A stretch of 64,000 bases of DNA from Leifsonia shinshuensis (GCF_022606355.1 NZ_JAHHZQ010000002.1:310001-374000); one strand, 5' to 3'. Numbered from the stretch's first letter, positions 44,805-54,175 are shown. Notes: generated by a model from the sequence alone, not told the origin. Made by a program: numbers and translations.

Positions 44805-46064
44805 ATGTCACAGCCGACCCCGACCACGACCCGCTCGCGCCGCGAGCTGCGTGCCTGGCGCAACGCCGTCTTCGTCATCTTCATCCTCAGCGGGCTCGCC
44901 ATGGCGACCTGGGTCGCGCGCATCCCGGGGGTGCGCGACGACCTCGGCCTCGGCCGCGACCCGTCCTCGGTCGGGCTCCTCATCCTCGGGATGTCCGTCG
45001 GCGCGATCATCGGCCTGTCGGTCTCATCGCTGGTCATGGTGCGCTTCGGACCCCACAAGGGAATGGTCGGCGGCCTCACGATCGTCGCGGTCGGCACCCT
45101 GCTGATCGGTTTCGGCTCCAGCGTCTTCCACGCTGTCCCGCTGGTCGCGATCGGCCTCATCCTGCTCGGCTTCGGCAACGGGATGGTCGACGTGATGATG
45201 AACGTCGAGGGCACCGCCGTCGAGCGCGAGATCGGCAAGACGCTGATGCCGCTCATGCACGCCTTCTTCAGCTTCGGCACGGTTCTCGGGGCAGGCATCG
45301 GCGCCGCCGCCGCAGCCCTTCACATCGCGGTGGCGTGGCACCTCGCGATCATCGCGGTGCTGATGGTCGCCGTCGCGCTGTTCGCCATCCGGTTCATCCC
45401 GCGGGAGGCGGAACTCGGCGACGAGACGGAGGCGCAGCCGCGCCTGCCGTTCGGGCAGCGCCTGCGCGCCTCGCTCGCGGTGTGGGCGGATTGGCGACTC
45501 ATCCTGATCGGCGTCGTCATGCTGGGCATGGCGTTCGGCGAGGGATCGGCGAACGACTGGATCGCCCTGGCCACCGTCGACGGCCACGGCCAGCAGAACT
45601 CCACCGGCGCCGTCGTCTTCGGCTTCTTCGTCGCGGCGATGACCCTGGGTCGTGTGCTCGGCGGACCGGTCGTCGACCGCATCGGGCGCGTGACCGCCAT
45701 CCGCGTCACCGCGGCCATGGGCGTCGCCGGGCTCCTCCTGTTCATCCTCGGAGGCCCGCTCTGGGTGGTCGTGGTGGGCACGGTGCTCTGGGGCTTCGGC
45801 GTCTCGCTCGGTTTCCCGCTCGGGATGTCCGCGGCCTCGGACGGCCACGACAACCCCGCGGCACGGGTTTCCGCCGTCGCCATCATCGGATACTGCGCGT
45901 TCCTCGTCGGGCCTCCGCTGATCGGCTTCCTGGGCAAGGAGTTCGGCCTCCTGAACGCCCTCTACCTCATCCTCGTGCTGCTGGTCGCGTCCTTCCTGGC
46001 CGCGCCCGCCGTCCGCCCGCTCGCCGAGCGCCGCGCCCGCGCCTCAGCCCCCGCCACCGAGTAG
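44805..46064 (+). CDS. MFS transporter (YbjJ-like)
   Basis: A 419-residue major facilitator with twelve predicted helices. The first segment (AVFVIFILSGLAMATWVARI, about residue 20) and the following RDDLGLGRDPSSVGLLILG resemble the YbjJ/FucP-like group of sugar or nucleoside-type carriers; the mid loop has the usual Arg-rich motif (DRIGRVTAIRV at about 290). AGGAAAA precedes the ATG by 4 bases. It sits opposite the LacI regulator across the palindromic operator, so the substrate is probably the regulator's ligand. Confidence 0.88.
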   Translation: MSQPTPTTTRSRRELRAWRNAVFVIFILSGLAMATWVARIPGVRDDLGLGRDPSSVGLLILGMSVGAIIGLSVSSLVMVRFGPHKGMVGGLTIVAVGTLLIGFGSSVFHAVPLVAIGLILLGFGNGMVDVMMNVEGTAVEREIGKTLMPLMHAFFSFGTVLGAGIGAAAAALHIAVAWHLAIIAVLMVAVALFAIRFIPREAELGDETEAQPRLPFGQRLRASLAVWADWRLILIGVVMLGMAFGEGSANDWIALATVDGHGQQNSTGAVVFGFFVAAMTLGRVLGGPVVDRIGRVTAIRVTAAMGVAGLLLFILGGPLWVVVVGTVLWGFGVSLGFPLGMSAASDGHDNPAARVSAVAIIGYCAFLVGPPLIGFLGKEFGLLNALYLILVLLVASFLAAPAVRPLAERRARASAPATE

Positions 46065-46067
46065 CGC

Positions 46068-46124
46068 CGAGACGGCGCAAACGACGCCGAAACCCATCGA
46101 GTGGGCGGAGGATCCGCCGTCTCG
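46068..46124. terminator. Weak inverted repeat between convergent genes
   Basis: CGAGACGGCG (46068-46077) pairs with CGCCGTCTCG (46115-46124) across a 37-base loop, between the MFS stop and the lactonase stop. The long loop lowers confidence as a terminator. Confidence 0.35.
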
Positions 46125-46133
46125 CGGCGCAGG

Positions 46134-47177
46134 CTACGCGAACGCGAGGCAGACGGGGGTGGGGACGGAAGAGGCGCCGAGGCGCGTCAGCGCGCGGCTG
46201 TCCGCGTCGAACGCGAACACGACGACCTCGTCGCTGTCCTGGCAGGCGGCGAGCACGCGGTCGCCGGAGGGCGCGAACACGAGGTCGCGCGGCGCCCGGC
46301 CTCCCACCGCCACGACCTGAAGGAACTCGAGCGCGGAGGTCGCCGCGTCGAACGCGAAGACCCCGATCGTGTCGTCGCCGCGATTGGTGACCAGGACGGT
46401 CCGCCCGTCGGGCGAGACCCGGACGGCCGCCGTCTGATTGCCGGGGGCGGACTCCGGACCGCGCGTGCCGACCGAGGCGACGAGCGCGAAGCGGTCGCCG
46501 TCGCGCCGCAACAGGGCGAGCGTGCTGTCGAGTTCGTTGAGAAGGAAGAGGTGCCGCCCGTCGGGGTGGAATGCCAGGTGCCGGGGACCCGCTGCGCCGA
46601 CCGCCACCGTCGCCTCCGGGCGCAGTGTCAGGTCACCGGAGTCCGTCACGGCGTACCAGCGCACCTCGCCCAGGCCGAGATCCACCACGACCAGCTCTCC
46701 CGTCACCGGGTCGAGGACCAGCTGGTGCACGTGCGGCGACTCCTGGCGGGGATGGCTCCCGTGTCCCTCATGCTGGACGAACGCCGTCCGCTCGCCGATC
46801 GAGCCGTCGTCGGCCAGAGCGAAGACCGAGACCGTGCCTCCGACGTAGGTGCCGGTGGCCAGCCACCGTCCGGAGGGGTGCACCATCAGGTGCGCGGGAG
46901 AGTCTCCGCCGCTCGACACGCGGCCCAATGGCCGCAGCGTCCCGTCCGCGCTCCGGGCGAACGCCGAGACACCGCCGTCCGGGCCGGTCTCCTCGACCGC
47001 GTAGGCACGTGTGCCGTCGTCGGCGACGACCACCCACGACGGGTTGGGCACCGCGGCGGCGACCGCCACGTCGACGACGGCCGTGCCGTCGAAGCGGGCG
47101 GAGAGGAGGCCCTCCGCGTGGCCGTCGACGTGCGGGAGCCTCTGGGTGTACGTGCCGATGAGGAGGTCGTGAGCCAT
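46134..47177 (-). CDS. Lactonase family beta-propeller (6-phosphogluconolactonase-like)
   Basis: A 347-residue seven-bladed propeller of the YbhE/Pgl type: LLIGTYTQRLPHVDGHAEGL at the N terminus, repeated blade ends like GPRHLAFHPDGRHLFLLNEL and NQTAAVRVSPDGRTVLVTNR, and PRDLVFAPSGDRVLAACQD. The family hydrolyses sugar lactones, for example 6-phosphogluconolactone, though many members have other lactone substrates. ATG 47177 has GAGGGG directly upstream and begins the conserved region. The further open frame to 47219 is short and unsupported. Divergent from nucS. Confidence 0.87.
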   Translation of the reverse strand: MAHDLLIGTYTQRLPHVDGHAEGLLSARFDGTAVVDVAVAAAVPNPSWVVVADDGTRAYAVEETGPDGGVSAFARSADGTLRPLGRVSSGGDSPAHLMVHPSGRWLATGTYVGGTVSVFALADDGSIGERTAFVQHEGHGSHPRQESPHVHQLVLDPVTGELVVVDLGLGEVRWYAVTDSGDLTLRPEATVAVGAAGPRHLAFHPDGRHLFLLNELDSTLALLRRDGDRFALVASVGTRGPESAPGNQTAAVRVSPDGRTVLVTNRGDDTIGVFAFDAATSALEFLQVVAVGGRAPRDLVFAPSGDRVLAACQDSDEVVVFAFDADSRALTRLGASSVPTPVCLAFA

Positions 47178-47221
47178 CCCCTCATCCTGCCAGCAGGCCG
47201 AACGCGATCGCGCGCGCACCG

Positions 47222-47227
47222 TACACT
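47222..47227 (+). promoter_or_regulatory. Candidate -10 box of nucS
   Basis: TACACT, 6 bases, then GTG at 47234. One of the closest matches to a leaderless promoter here. Confidence 0.5.
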
Positions 47228-47233
47228 TGACCG

Positions 47234-47929
47234 GTGCGCCTCGTGATTGCCAACTGCTCCGTCGACTACGCCGGGCGACTGAGCGCTCACCTTCCGCTCG
47301 CCAAGCGGCTCCTGATGCTCAAGGCCGACGGGAGCCTGCTGGTCCACTCCGACGGCGGCTCGTACAAGCCGCTCAACTGGATGAGCCCTCCCTGCACCGT
47401 CACGGTCGACGAGCCGGACGAGCTGCAGCGGGAGGCCGGGATCACGCAGGTGTGGCGGGTCACCCAGGCGAAGACCGCCGACCTCCTGATCGTGTCCATC
47501 CACGAGGTGCTGCACGATTCCGCACACGACCTCGGCATCGACCCCGGCCTGCAGAAGGACGGCGTGGAGGCGCACCTCCAGAAGCTGCTGGCCGAGCAGA
47601 TCCACCTCCTCGGCGACGGCCACGTACTCGTGCGCCGGGAGTACATGACGGCGATCGGACCCGTGGACATCCTGGCCAGGGACGAACGGGGCGGCTCCGT
47701 CGCCGTCGAACTCAAGCGTCGTGGCGACATCGACGGCGTCGAGCAGCTCACCCGCTACCTGGAGCTGATGAACCGCGATCCGCTGCTCGCCCCGGTGAGC
47801 GGTGTGTTCGCCGCGCAGGAGATCAAGCCTCAGGCCCGCACGCTGGCCGAGGATCGCGGCATCCGCTGCCTCGTCCTCGACTACGACGCCATGCGCGGCC
47901 TCGACGACAGCGACTCGAGGCTGTTCTGA
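47234..47929 (+). CDS. nucS: Mismatch-specific endonuclease NucS/EndoMS
   Basis: Makes double-strand cuts at mismatches and replaces MutS/MutL repair in most actinobacteria. The 231-residue protein has the N-terminal dimer and DNA-binding domain ([36 protein letters not shown]) and the RecB-like nuclease domain with [20 protein letters not shown], holding the catalytic Asp, Glu and Lys, then [20 protein letters not shown]. It would interact with the sliding clamp through its C-terminal end. The GTG start is likely leaderless. It is followed at once by an SseB-like gene (TGATG overlap). Confidence 0.95.
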   Translation: MRLVIANCSVDYAGRLSAHLPLAKRLLMLKADGSLLVHSDGGSYKPLNWMSPPCTVTVDEPDELQREAGITQVWRVTQAKTADLLIVSIHEVLHDSAHDLGIDPGLQKDGVEAHLQKLLAEQIHLLGDGHVLVRREYMTAIGPVDILARDERGGSVAVELKRRGDIDGVEQLTRYLELMNRDPLLAPVSGVFAAQEIKPQARTLAEDRGIRCLVLDYDAMRGLDDSDSRLF

Positions 47930-48351
47930 TGGCCGGGCCGACGGGACGCTTCCCGCAGACCTACGAGAACGCCCCGGTCCGTAAGGCCCTCGCCGACATC
48001 GCGGCAGAGCCGACGCTCGAACGACTCGGTGCGCTGCTCGACGCTGCGATGAAGGGCGGGCTCGTCGTCGACGTCACGGGCTCCGACCCCGGCGAGGTCC
48101 GGCTGCGCACCATCCAGTCCACCGCGGGCGAGCCCGTGCTGCCGCTGTTCACGTCCATGAAGATGTTGCGGAACGCGGTCGGCGCCGCCGCGGGCAAGGG
48201 AACCCGCGTTCAGGCGGTCATCGTGCCGGCGGCAGAGGCGCTCGGGTACATCCACAACGCCGATTTCGTGGCGGTCCAGTTCGACCCGGGAGCGGCCCAC
48301 ACCATGGTGGTCGCGCGCTCGCACATCGAGTCCGCTCTCAGCGAGCGCTGA
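47929..48351 (+). CDS. SseB-like N-terminal domain protein
   Basis: A 140-residue soluble protein. PVRKALADIAAEPTLERLGA, LLDAAMKGGLVVDVTGS and VLPLFTSMKMLRNAVGAAAG match the SseB N-terminal domain pattern; the end (DFVAVQFDPGAAHTMVVA) completes it. Function in this group is not established. Its start codon overlaps the nucS stop (TGATG), so the two are translationally coupled. That makes it a candidate accessory to mismatch repair, though such coupling is common in compact genomes. Confidence 0.75.
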   Translation: MAGPTGRFPQTYENAPVRKALADIAAEPTLERLGALLDAAMKGGLVVDVTGSDPGEVRLRTIQSTAGEPVLPLFTSMKMLRNAVGAAAGKGTRVQAVIVPAAEALGYIHNADFVAVQFDPGAAHTMVVARSHIESALSER

Positions 48352-48388
48352 CGTCACTCTCGAATACGTCACATACCATAGGACGGCT

Positions 48389-49084
48389 ATGACCAACCCG
48401 ACCACGACCACCCCGTCGACCGCGACCGTCGCACGCACCTGGACCTGCGTCCTGTTCGATCTCGACGGCACCCTCACCGACTCGGCGCCCGGGATCACCG
48501 CGTCGCTCGCGCGCACGTTCGAGACCCTCGGCCTGCCCGTCCCGACCCCGGCGGAGCTCGTCGAGTACGTCGGGCCTCCGCTGCTCGACTCGCTGCAGTC
48601 CATGGCCGGCTTCGACGAGGCGGCCGCCCGTGCGGCCCTGACCGTCTACCGCGCCGACTACGCCGCGCACGGCGCGTTCGACAGCGCCGTCTTCCCCGGC
48701 ATCCGCGGCCTGCTGCAGCGGCTGCGCGCTGCGGGCATCCCACTCGCGGTCGCCACCAGCAAGCCGGAGACCCAGGCCACCCGCATCCTGGAGCACTTCG
48801 GGCTCGCACAGTACTTCGACGTCATCGCGGGGGCCACCGACGACGAGAGCCGCAGCGCCAAGGCGGACGTCGTCGCCGAGGCGCTCCGCCGGCTGACCGA
48901 GCGCGGTGTCGCGCTCGACCACACGGTCATGGTGGGCGACCGTCAGTACGACGTGGAGGGCGCCGGCGAGCACGGCCTGCCCACGATCCTCGTCGAATGG
49001 GGCTACGGGTCGCCGGCCGAGGCGGCCGGAGCCATCGCCGTCGTGCACTCGGCCGACCAGCTCAGCGCGCTGCTGCTGGGCTGA
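48389..49084 (+). CDS. HAD hydrolase, phosphoglycolate phosphatase-like
   Basis: A 231-residue haloacid dehalogenase phosphatase with a helical cap. Motif I DLDGTLTDSAPGI (about residue 19), motif II ATSKPETQATRI (Ser about 118), motif III Lys near SRSAKADVV and motif IV VMVGDRQYDVEGA (about 180) are all intact. It resembles Gph/PgmB-type enzymes acting on small sugar phosphates; the substrate is not determined. TACCAT lies 9 bases before the ATG, a possible leaderless start. Confidence 0.88.
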   Translation: MTNPTTTTPSTATVARTWTCVLFDLDGTLTDSAPGITASLARTFETLGLPVPTPAELVEYVGPPLLDSLQSMAGFDEAAARAALTVYRADYAAHGAFDSAVFPGIRGLLQRLRAAGIPLAVATSKPETQATRILEHFGLAQYFDVIAGATDDESRSAKADVVAEALRRLTERGVALDHTVMVGDRQYDVEGAGEHGLPTILVEWGYGSPAEAAGAIAVVHSADQLSALLLG

Positions 49085-49169
49085 TCCCGCAGGCCGACCG
49101 GAGCGTCGGTGGTCGCGCAGTAGGCTGGAGTGTTCCACTACCGCACCGCATACAGCACTAGGAAGAATC

Positions 49170-49580
49170 ATGCGCGCCAACAGCAAATTGCTCGTACCCG
49201 CCGCCATCGTCGCGGCACTCTCCATCGCCTCGCTGACCGGTTGCTCCGGCGGCGGGAGCGGCTCGAGCTCGTCGCCGACGGCGACGGCCTCGCAGGAGGC
49301 GACCTCCAAGTCGCTTCCGTCCGACTTCCCGAAGTCGGACGTCCCGCTGGTCGACGGCACGATCATCGTCGCCAACGGCGATCACAACGACGGCTGGTCC
49401 GTCACCGTGCAGCCAAAGGACAAGACCGGCTTCGCTGCGGCGAAGGCCGCCCTCGAGAAGGCCGGCTACACCGTTCAGGCCGGAGCCACCGACAGCAAGG
49501 CGGTGTACACGAACGCGAAGTACACCGTCGCCGTCAGCACCCCCGGCGTGGCTGTGACCTACGCCGTCACCGCCAACTGA
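49170..49580 (+). CDS. Small secreted lipoprotein
   Basis: A 136-residue protein. The signal peptide ends in the lipobox SLTGC (Cys about residue 25) and is followed by a Gly/Ser/Thr-rich linker. The mature domain of about 90 residues (VPLVDGTIIVANGDHNDGWS, VQPKDKTGFAAAKAALEKAG, YTVAVSTPGVAVTYAV) is mostly beta with one helix. No family recognised. GGAAG precedes the ATG by 4 bases, and TAGGCT near 49120 may be its -10, giving a real leader. It ends at a strong hairpin. Confidence 0.75.
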   Translation: MRANSKLLVPAAIVAALSIASLTGCSGGGSGSSSSPTATASQEATSKSLPSDFPKSDVPLVDGTIIVANGDHNDGWSVTVQPKDKTGFAAAKAALEKAGYTVQAGATDSKAVYTNAKYTVAVSTPGVAVTYAVTAN

Positions 49581-49591
49581 CCGGCGCCACC

Positions 49592-49636
49592 CGAGACCGC
49601 CGAGCGCGCAGGCCCGCTGCGTTCTCGGCGGTCTCG
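49592..49636. terminator. Hairpin terminator after the lipoprotein gene
   Basis: CGAGACCGCCGAG (49592-49604) and CTCGGCGGTCTCG (49624-49636) pair perfectly around 19 bases and are followed by TCGTTTCGG. It lies 12 bases after the stop. Confidence 0.8.
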
Positions 49637-49717
49637 TCGTTTCGGACCATCGGATGTGCGGCGAAGGCGGCGGTACGCGGCGTCAGACGCGAGACGTTCG
49701 GCGAATACGGGCAGCCT

Positions 49718-51619
49718 TCACGCGTCGATGATGCGCACGAGCTCGTCGATGAACGCCGTGAAGGTGTCGGCCCGGCGGATGAGGCCGAGCACGGCCTCCC
49801 GGTCGGAGAAGACCTCCACGAACTGGTCGAAGACCGTCTGGAACGCAGCTCGACCGCCCTCGGAGAAGGCGATGAACGCGATCACGTTGACCCGGGCGTC
49901 GCCCCAGTCCATCGCCGTGTCGTTGACGACGATCGCGATCGCCGTGCGCCTGGCGTTCATGGTCATGGCGTGCGGCACGGCGAGGGTGTCGGTGAACGCC
50001 GTCGACGACATCTGCTCGCGCTCGACGGCCTGTTCCACGTAGTCGCTGCCGATCGCGTCGGCCGCGATCATCCGGTCGCCCAGAGCCCGGATCATCGTGA
50101 TCGCATCGCGCGCGTAGAAATTGCGCAGGAAGAGGCTCTCGTCGAAGTACTCGAGCAGCTCGTTCTTGATCCCGGCTCGACGGCGCTGGCGGCGGATCCG
50201 CGCGACCGACTGCCGGATGTGCTCGACGTCCGTCTCGGTGAGGAACGGCTGCACGATCACCGTGTTCTCCCGGCGGCCGCGCGGATCGATGGTCGTCAGC
50301 ACCAGGTCGGCGTCGATCGCCGACCAGTCGGCGTCGGTGGAGGTGATGACGCTCACGATGTCGAGTTCGTCGCCGAGCGCGCTCTCCAGCTTCTCGCGCA
50401 GCAGGATGTGCATGTCGTAGTAGTTGGGGCAGACCACTGCAGTACGCACGGAGTCCTGTCGGCGCGACTGCTGCTCGAGGTAGGCGCCCACATGCATCGC
50501 GATGTAGGCGATCTCGTCGTCGTTCACCGCGATGCCCTCTGCCGCCTGCAACCTGCTCGCGATGTAGACGGCGAGCTCGTAGGTCATCGGGTACGAGCTC
50601 TTGATCGACCGGGTGAGCGGGTTGCGGGAGTAGGTGTTCTCGTGAGCGCGAGCCACCAGATTCTGCACGTGCAGGGTGAGACGCACGATGAAGTCTTCGT
50701 CCCGGAGGTCGACGAGGTACTCCGTGGAGGCCCGGGCCACGATCCCGCGGACGGTGGCGAGATCCTCCTCGCCGACGAACTCGGTCACGCTGTCCTTGCC
50801 CGCGCCGGGGGCGATGACCCTGGTACGCAGCAGGATCGCGAGGTACCGCAACTCCGTCGGGTCGAGCTCGACGTCGAAGTGCTTGTGCACGAGCTCGCCG
50901 AGATCGTCGGCCAGGCTCCGCAGCGCCTCCCCCGCCTCCGCGCCGCCCGCGGCGGGCAGCACGCGGTCCTTGGCCACCCGGTCGAGTGCGACGGCCATGT
51001 GCAGCAGCACATCGTTGATGCCGTACTCGTTGACGAAGAAGCCGCGCGCGTCCAACATCTCGACCAGGTCGGACTTGAACGCAGCCAACCCTTCTGACGC
51101 GAACGCCTCCTGGATGCGCGACACGTCGATGACGCCCTGACGCATCTCGTCACGGAACAGCCGGCTGATGAGCTTGCGCCGCGCGATCTCCGGCCCGGTG
51201 AGGCGCGCGACGGCTCCCCGACGCTCGAGTTCGAGTTCGGTGCCGGCGAGCAGACCGCGCACCCGGGTCAGATCCGCCTCGATGGTGGAGTCGCTGACGA
51301 ACACGCTCTCCGCGGTCTCGTAGACGTCGATCCCGTCCGGCTCGTCGAGCAGGCGCCGGGCGAGGAACGCCAGTCGCTCCTGCGGCGATCCCGCCGAGGG
51401 CGACGTGGCCGGCGCGTCGGCGAGGTAGGCCGCGTAGGCGTCGCCCTTCACGCGGTAGCCGGTCGGCCCCGACTCGACGAGTTCGCCGAGTGCCGCCGCG
51501 TAGCTGCGGATGCTGCGTGAGGTCACACCGAGGTCCTGCGCGAGCTCGGCGGCCGTCACCCAGGCAGCACGACGCGACAGGATGTCGAGCATCCTCGTCT
51601 GCTTCGCCGAGAGCGCCAC
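49718..51619 (-). CDS. mtlR: PTS-regulated transcriptional activator (MtlR/BglG type)
   Basis: A 633-residue activator. N-terminal helix-turn-helix domains (LDILSRRAAWVTAAELAQDL; VFVSDSTIEADLTRVRGLLA) are followed by two PTS regulation domains with conserved His (about residues 170-380; DEIAYIAMHVGAYLEQQ), a IIB-like domain (AVVCPNYYDMHILLREKLES, Cys about 397) and a IIA-like domain with SSTAFTDTLAVPHAMTMNAR (His about 550). Phosphorylation by HPr and the mannitol EII proteins would tune activity. It is divergent from the mannitol PTS genes, which it most likely controls. GTG start. Confidence 0.88.
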   Translation of the reverse strand: MALSAKQTRMLDILSRRAAWVTAAELAQDLGVTSRSIRSYAAALGELVESGPTGYRVKGDAYAAYLADAPATSPSAGSPQERLAFLARRLLDEPDGIDVYETAESVFVSDSTIEADLTRVRGLLAGTELELERRGAVARLTGPEIARRKLISRLFRDEMRQGVIDVSRIQEAFASEGLAAFKSDLVEMLDARGFFVNEYGINDVLLHMAVALDRVAKDRVLPAAGGAEAGEALRSLADDLGELVHKHFDVELDPTELRYLAILLRTRVIAPGAGKDSVTEFVGEEDLATVRGIVARASTEYLVDLRDEDFIVRLTLHVQNLVARAHENTYSRNPLTRSIKSSYPMTYELAVYIASRLQAAEGIAVNDDEIAYIAMHVGAYLEQQSRRQDSVRTAVVCPNYYDMHILLREKLESALGDELDIVSVITSTDADWSAIDADLVLTTIDPRGRRENTVIVQPFLTETDVEHIRQSVARIRRQRRRAGIKNELLEYFDESLFLRNFYARDAITMIRALGDRMIAADAIGSDYVEQAVEREQMSSTAFTDTLAVPHAMTMNARRTAIAIVVNDTAMDWGDARVNVIAFIAFSEGGRAAFQTVFDQFVEVFSDREAVLGLIRRADTFTAFIDELVRIIDA

Positions 51620-51815
51620 CCGCCGAGACCACCTTTCCGCATCGAGTCAACCACGACGAGCGGGCGACGGGAGGGGTACACGATGCGACTTCCTCCCCCC
51701 AGGAAGAAACGCTGCTGGCCCCCGGATGGGCGCCGCGACCACGATTGAGATCATCAAGCGGACCCTCGGTCCCGTTCCACCCGCAGAACCCGCACCACCG
51801 AAAGGCACGAGGTCG
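51620..51815. promoter_or_regulatory. Divergent control region of the mannitol locus
   Basis: The 196 bp between mtlR and the first PTS gene contain the inverted repeat CTTCCT-N6-AGGAAG (51689-51706), the only clear symmetric element and a candidate MtlR site. No confident -10/-35 pair could be fixed. Confidence 0.4.
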
Positions 51816-52124
51816 ATGAAGATCGTGGTCGTCTGCGGCGCGGGTGCCTCCAGCACCTTCGTCGCCGTCAAGCTCCGCTCCGCCGCCGCCGCGCGCGGTC
51901 TGCAGGTCGAGGTCGCCGCGGGCAGCGCGAGCCAGCTCGACTCGCTCTCCGGCATCGACGTCGTCCTCGTCGGGGCGCACCTGGAGGCCGCCGTGCCGGA
52001 ACTGCGGGCGCGAGCCGGTGCGACCGGTACCGCCGTCGCCGTCCTCCCACCCGTCTCCCCCGCCTCGCTCGACGGCGCCAGCGCGCTGGAGCTGGCCCTG
52101 AGCGCGGAGGCCGAGGCACGATGA
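51816..52124 (+). CDS. PTS EIIB-like protein (lactose/cellobiose or mannitol IIB fold)
   Basis: A 102-residue stand-alone IIB-like domain. The phospho-Cys loop is IVVVCGAGASSTFVAVKLRS (Cys7), followed by one Rossmann-like fold (VEVAAGSASQLDSL, GIDVVLVGAHLEAAVPELRA). MtlA downstream has its own IIB domain, so this copy is extra: it may serve another permease, phosphorylate MtlR or be a regulatory relic. It is the first gene of the plus-strand PTS run. AGGCACGAGG lies before the ATG. Confidence 0.78.
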   Translation: MKIVVVCGAGASSTFVAVKLRSAAAARGLQVEVAAGSASQLDSLSGIDVVLVGAHLEAAVPELRARAGATGTAVAVLPPVSPASLDGASALELALSAEAEAR

Positions 52125-52187
52125 GAGCGGATGGCACCGCGGAATCGCGGCGTACTCTGCCACCGGACAACGAAGGAGACCGAAACC

Positions 52188-52454
52188 ATGGCTGAGCGGA
52201 TCATCACCGTCGGATCGACCCACGGGCTGCACGCACGTCCCGCCAAGCTCTTCGTCGAGGCGGTCGGCGCCTCCGGCGCGAAGGTGTCGCTCGCGAAGGA
52301 GGGCGGCCGGTCGGTCGACGCCGGCAGCATCCTCGGAGTGATCTCGCTCGGCATCGACCACGGCGACAAGATCGTCCTGACGACGGACGCCCCCAACGCC
52401 GAGGCCGTCCTCGACGACCTGGCCGTGATCCTGACCACCGACCACGACGCCTGA
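52188..52454 (+). CDS. ptsH: Phosphocarrier protein HPr
   Basis: General PTS protein of 88 residues that carries phosphate from enzyme I to all IIA domains. His15 lies in STHGLHARPAKLF, and the regulatory-type Ser47 in VDAGSILGVISLG. GAAGGAG sits 11 bases before the ATG. It precedes ptsI by 2 bases. The gene for a general PTS protein lies inside a sugar-specific operon, so HPr supply may rise with mannitol use. Confidence 0.93.
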   Translation: MAERIITVGSTHGLHARPAKLFVEAVGASGAKVSLAKEGGRSVDAGSILGVISLGIDHGDKIVLTTDAPNAEAVLDDLAVILTTDHDA

Positions 52455-52456
52455 TC

Positions 52457-54145
52457 ATGACCGAGACCAGCATCGTCCTCACCGGAGCCGGCATCGGCCA
52501 GGGCATCGCCCTCGGTCCGGTCCTCCGGATGTCCGCGCCGCTTCCCGAGCCGGAGGCCACCCCCAGTACCCGCACCCCCGACGAGGAGAAGGCCCGCGTC
52601 GCCGCCGCCGTCCAGGCCGTGGCAGCCGACCTCCGCGAGCGCGCGGGAAAGGTCACCGGCACCGCCGCCGATGTGCTCGAGGCGCAGTCGATGATGGCGG
52701 AGGACTCCTCCCTCGCCGACGACGTGGCCTCCCGCATCGACGGCGGCACCACCGCCGAGCGCGCGGTGTTCGAGGGATTCGGCGTCTTCCGCGACCTGCT
52801 CATCGGCCTCGGCGGCTACATGGGCGAGCGCGCCACCGACCTCGACGACGTGGCCCAGCGGGTGATCGCGGCGCTGGAGGGTCGTCCGGCGCCGGGAGTC
52901 CCGGAGTCCGACCAGCCGTACATCCTCGTCGCGACGGATCTCGCCCCCGCCGACACCGCCTCGCTCGACCTGACGAAAGTGCGCGGGCTGGTGACCCGCG
53001 AGGGCAGCCAGGCGTCGCACACCGCGATCCTCGCCCGCGAGAACGCGATCGTCGCGATCGTCGGGGTCGCCGGGGCCGACGAGTTGGCGGAGGGCACCGA
53101 AGTGATCCTCGACGCGGGCGCCGGCACGGTCACCGTCGCACCGAGTGCAGCGCAGAGCGACGAGGCCCGGCGCCGGATCGCCGAACGCGAGTCCGCCCTC
53201 TCCGGCGGTCTCGAGCCCGGCGCGCTCGCCGACGGCACGCCCGTCCCGCTGCTGGCGAACCTCGGCTCGGCCGAGGCGACCGAGAAGGCCGTGGCCGCCG
53301 GAGCGGAAGGCGTCGGCCTGTTCCGCACCGAGTTCCTCTTCCTCGACGCGCGGATGGCTCCGACCGTCGAGCAGCAGCGGGAGCAGTACGTGAAGCTGCT
53401 GCAGGCGTTCCCCGGCAAGAAGGTCGTGGTCCGCGTGCTCGACGCCGGAGCCGACAAGCCGCTCGAGTTCCTCAACGACGCCCACGAGGACAACCCCGCC
53501 CTCGGCCTGCGCGGCATCCGCTCGCTGCGCGCCAACGAGGACATCCTGCGCGAGCAGCTGACGGCTCTCGCCGAGGCGGACGCCGCCACCGAGGCCGACC
53601 TGTGGGTCATGGCTCCGATGGTGGCGACGGTGGAGGAGACCCGGTACTTCGTGGGCCTGGCCACCGAGTTCGGGTTGAAGACCGTCGGGGTGATGGTGGA
53701 GGTGCCGTCGGCCGCCCTGCTCGCCGACCGCGTCCTGCGCGAGGCGGCCTTCGCCTCCATCGGCACCAACGACCTGACCCAATACACGCTCGCGGCCGAC
53801 CGCCTTCTCGGCTCGGTCGCCGGCTTCCAGGACCCGTGGCATCCGGCCGTCCTCCGCCTCATCGGCGAGGTCGGCTCCGCCGGAGCCGCCTACGGCAAGC
53901 CCGTGGGGATCTGCGGCGAGGCCGCCGCCGACCCCCTTCTCGCGGTCGTCCTCGTCGGCCTCGGCGCGACGACCCTCTCGATGTCGCCGGCGGCTCTCGC
54001 CGACGTGCGGCTGTCCCTCACCCGTTACACCCTCGACCAGGCCCGCACCCTGGCCGAGGTCGCCCTGGCCGCCGATGGCGCGGCCGAAGCCCGGGATGCC
54101 GTCCGAACCGCGGCCGCCGGGTTCGCCACGCCCGCCGCTCCCTAG
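52457..54145 (+). CDS. ptsI: PTS enzyme I (phosphoenolpyruvate-protein phosphotransferase)
   Basis: Takes phosphate from PEP and passes it to HPr. The 562-residue enzyme has the N-terminal HPr-binding and phospho-His domain (GLVTREGSQASHTAILAREN, His188) and the C-terminal PEP-binding barrel (GVGLFRTEFLFLDARMAP, RVLDAGADKPLEFLND, VMVEVPSAALLADRVL, FASIGTNDLTQYTLAADR) with the active Cys in VGICGEAAADP. About 10-15 residues shorter than E. coli enzyme I, within range. Probably the cell's sole enzyme I, but the window cannot show that. Confidence 0.94.
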   Translation: MTETSIVLTGAGIGQGIALGPVLRMSAPLPEPEATPSTRTPDEEKARVAAAVQAVAADLRERAGKVTGTAADVLEAQSMMAEDSSLADDVASRIDGGTTAERAVFEGFGVFRDLLIGLGGYMGERATDLDDVAQRVIAALEGRPAPGVPESDQPYILVATDLAPADTASLDLTKVRGLVTREGSQASHTAILARENAIVAIVGVAGADELAEGTEVILDAGAGTVTVAPSAAQSDEARRRIAERESALSGGLEPGALADGTPVPLLANLGSAEATEKAVAAGAEGVGLFRTEFLFLDARMAPTVEQQREQYVKLLQAFPGKKVVVRVLDAGADKPLEFLNDAHEDNPALGLRGIRSLRANEDILREQLTALAEADAATEADLWVMAPMVATVEETRYFVGLATEFGLKTVGVMVEVPSAALLADRVLREAAFASIGTNDLTQYTLAADRLLGSVAGFQDPWHPAVLRLIGEVGSAGAAYGKPVGICGEAAADPLLAVVLVGLGATTLSMSPAALADVRLSLTRYTLDQARTLAEVALAADGAAEARDAVRTAAAGFATPAAP

Positions 54146-54175
54146 CGCGGGCCGACAGAGAAACGAGGCACCATC

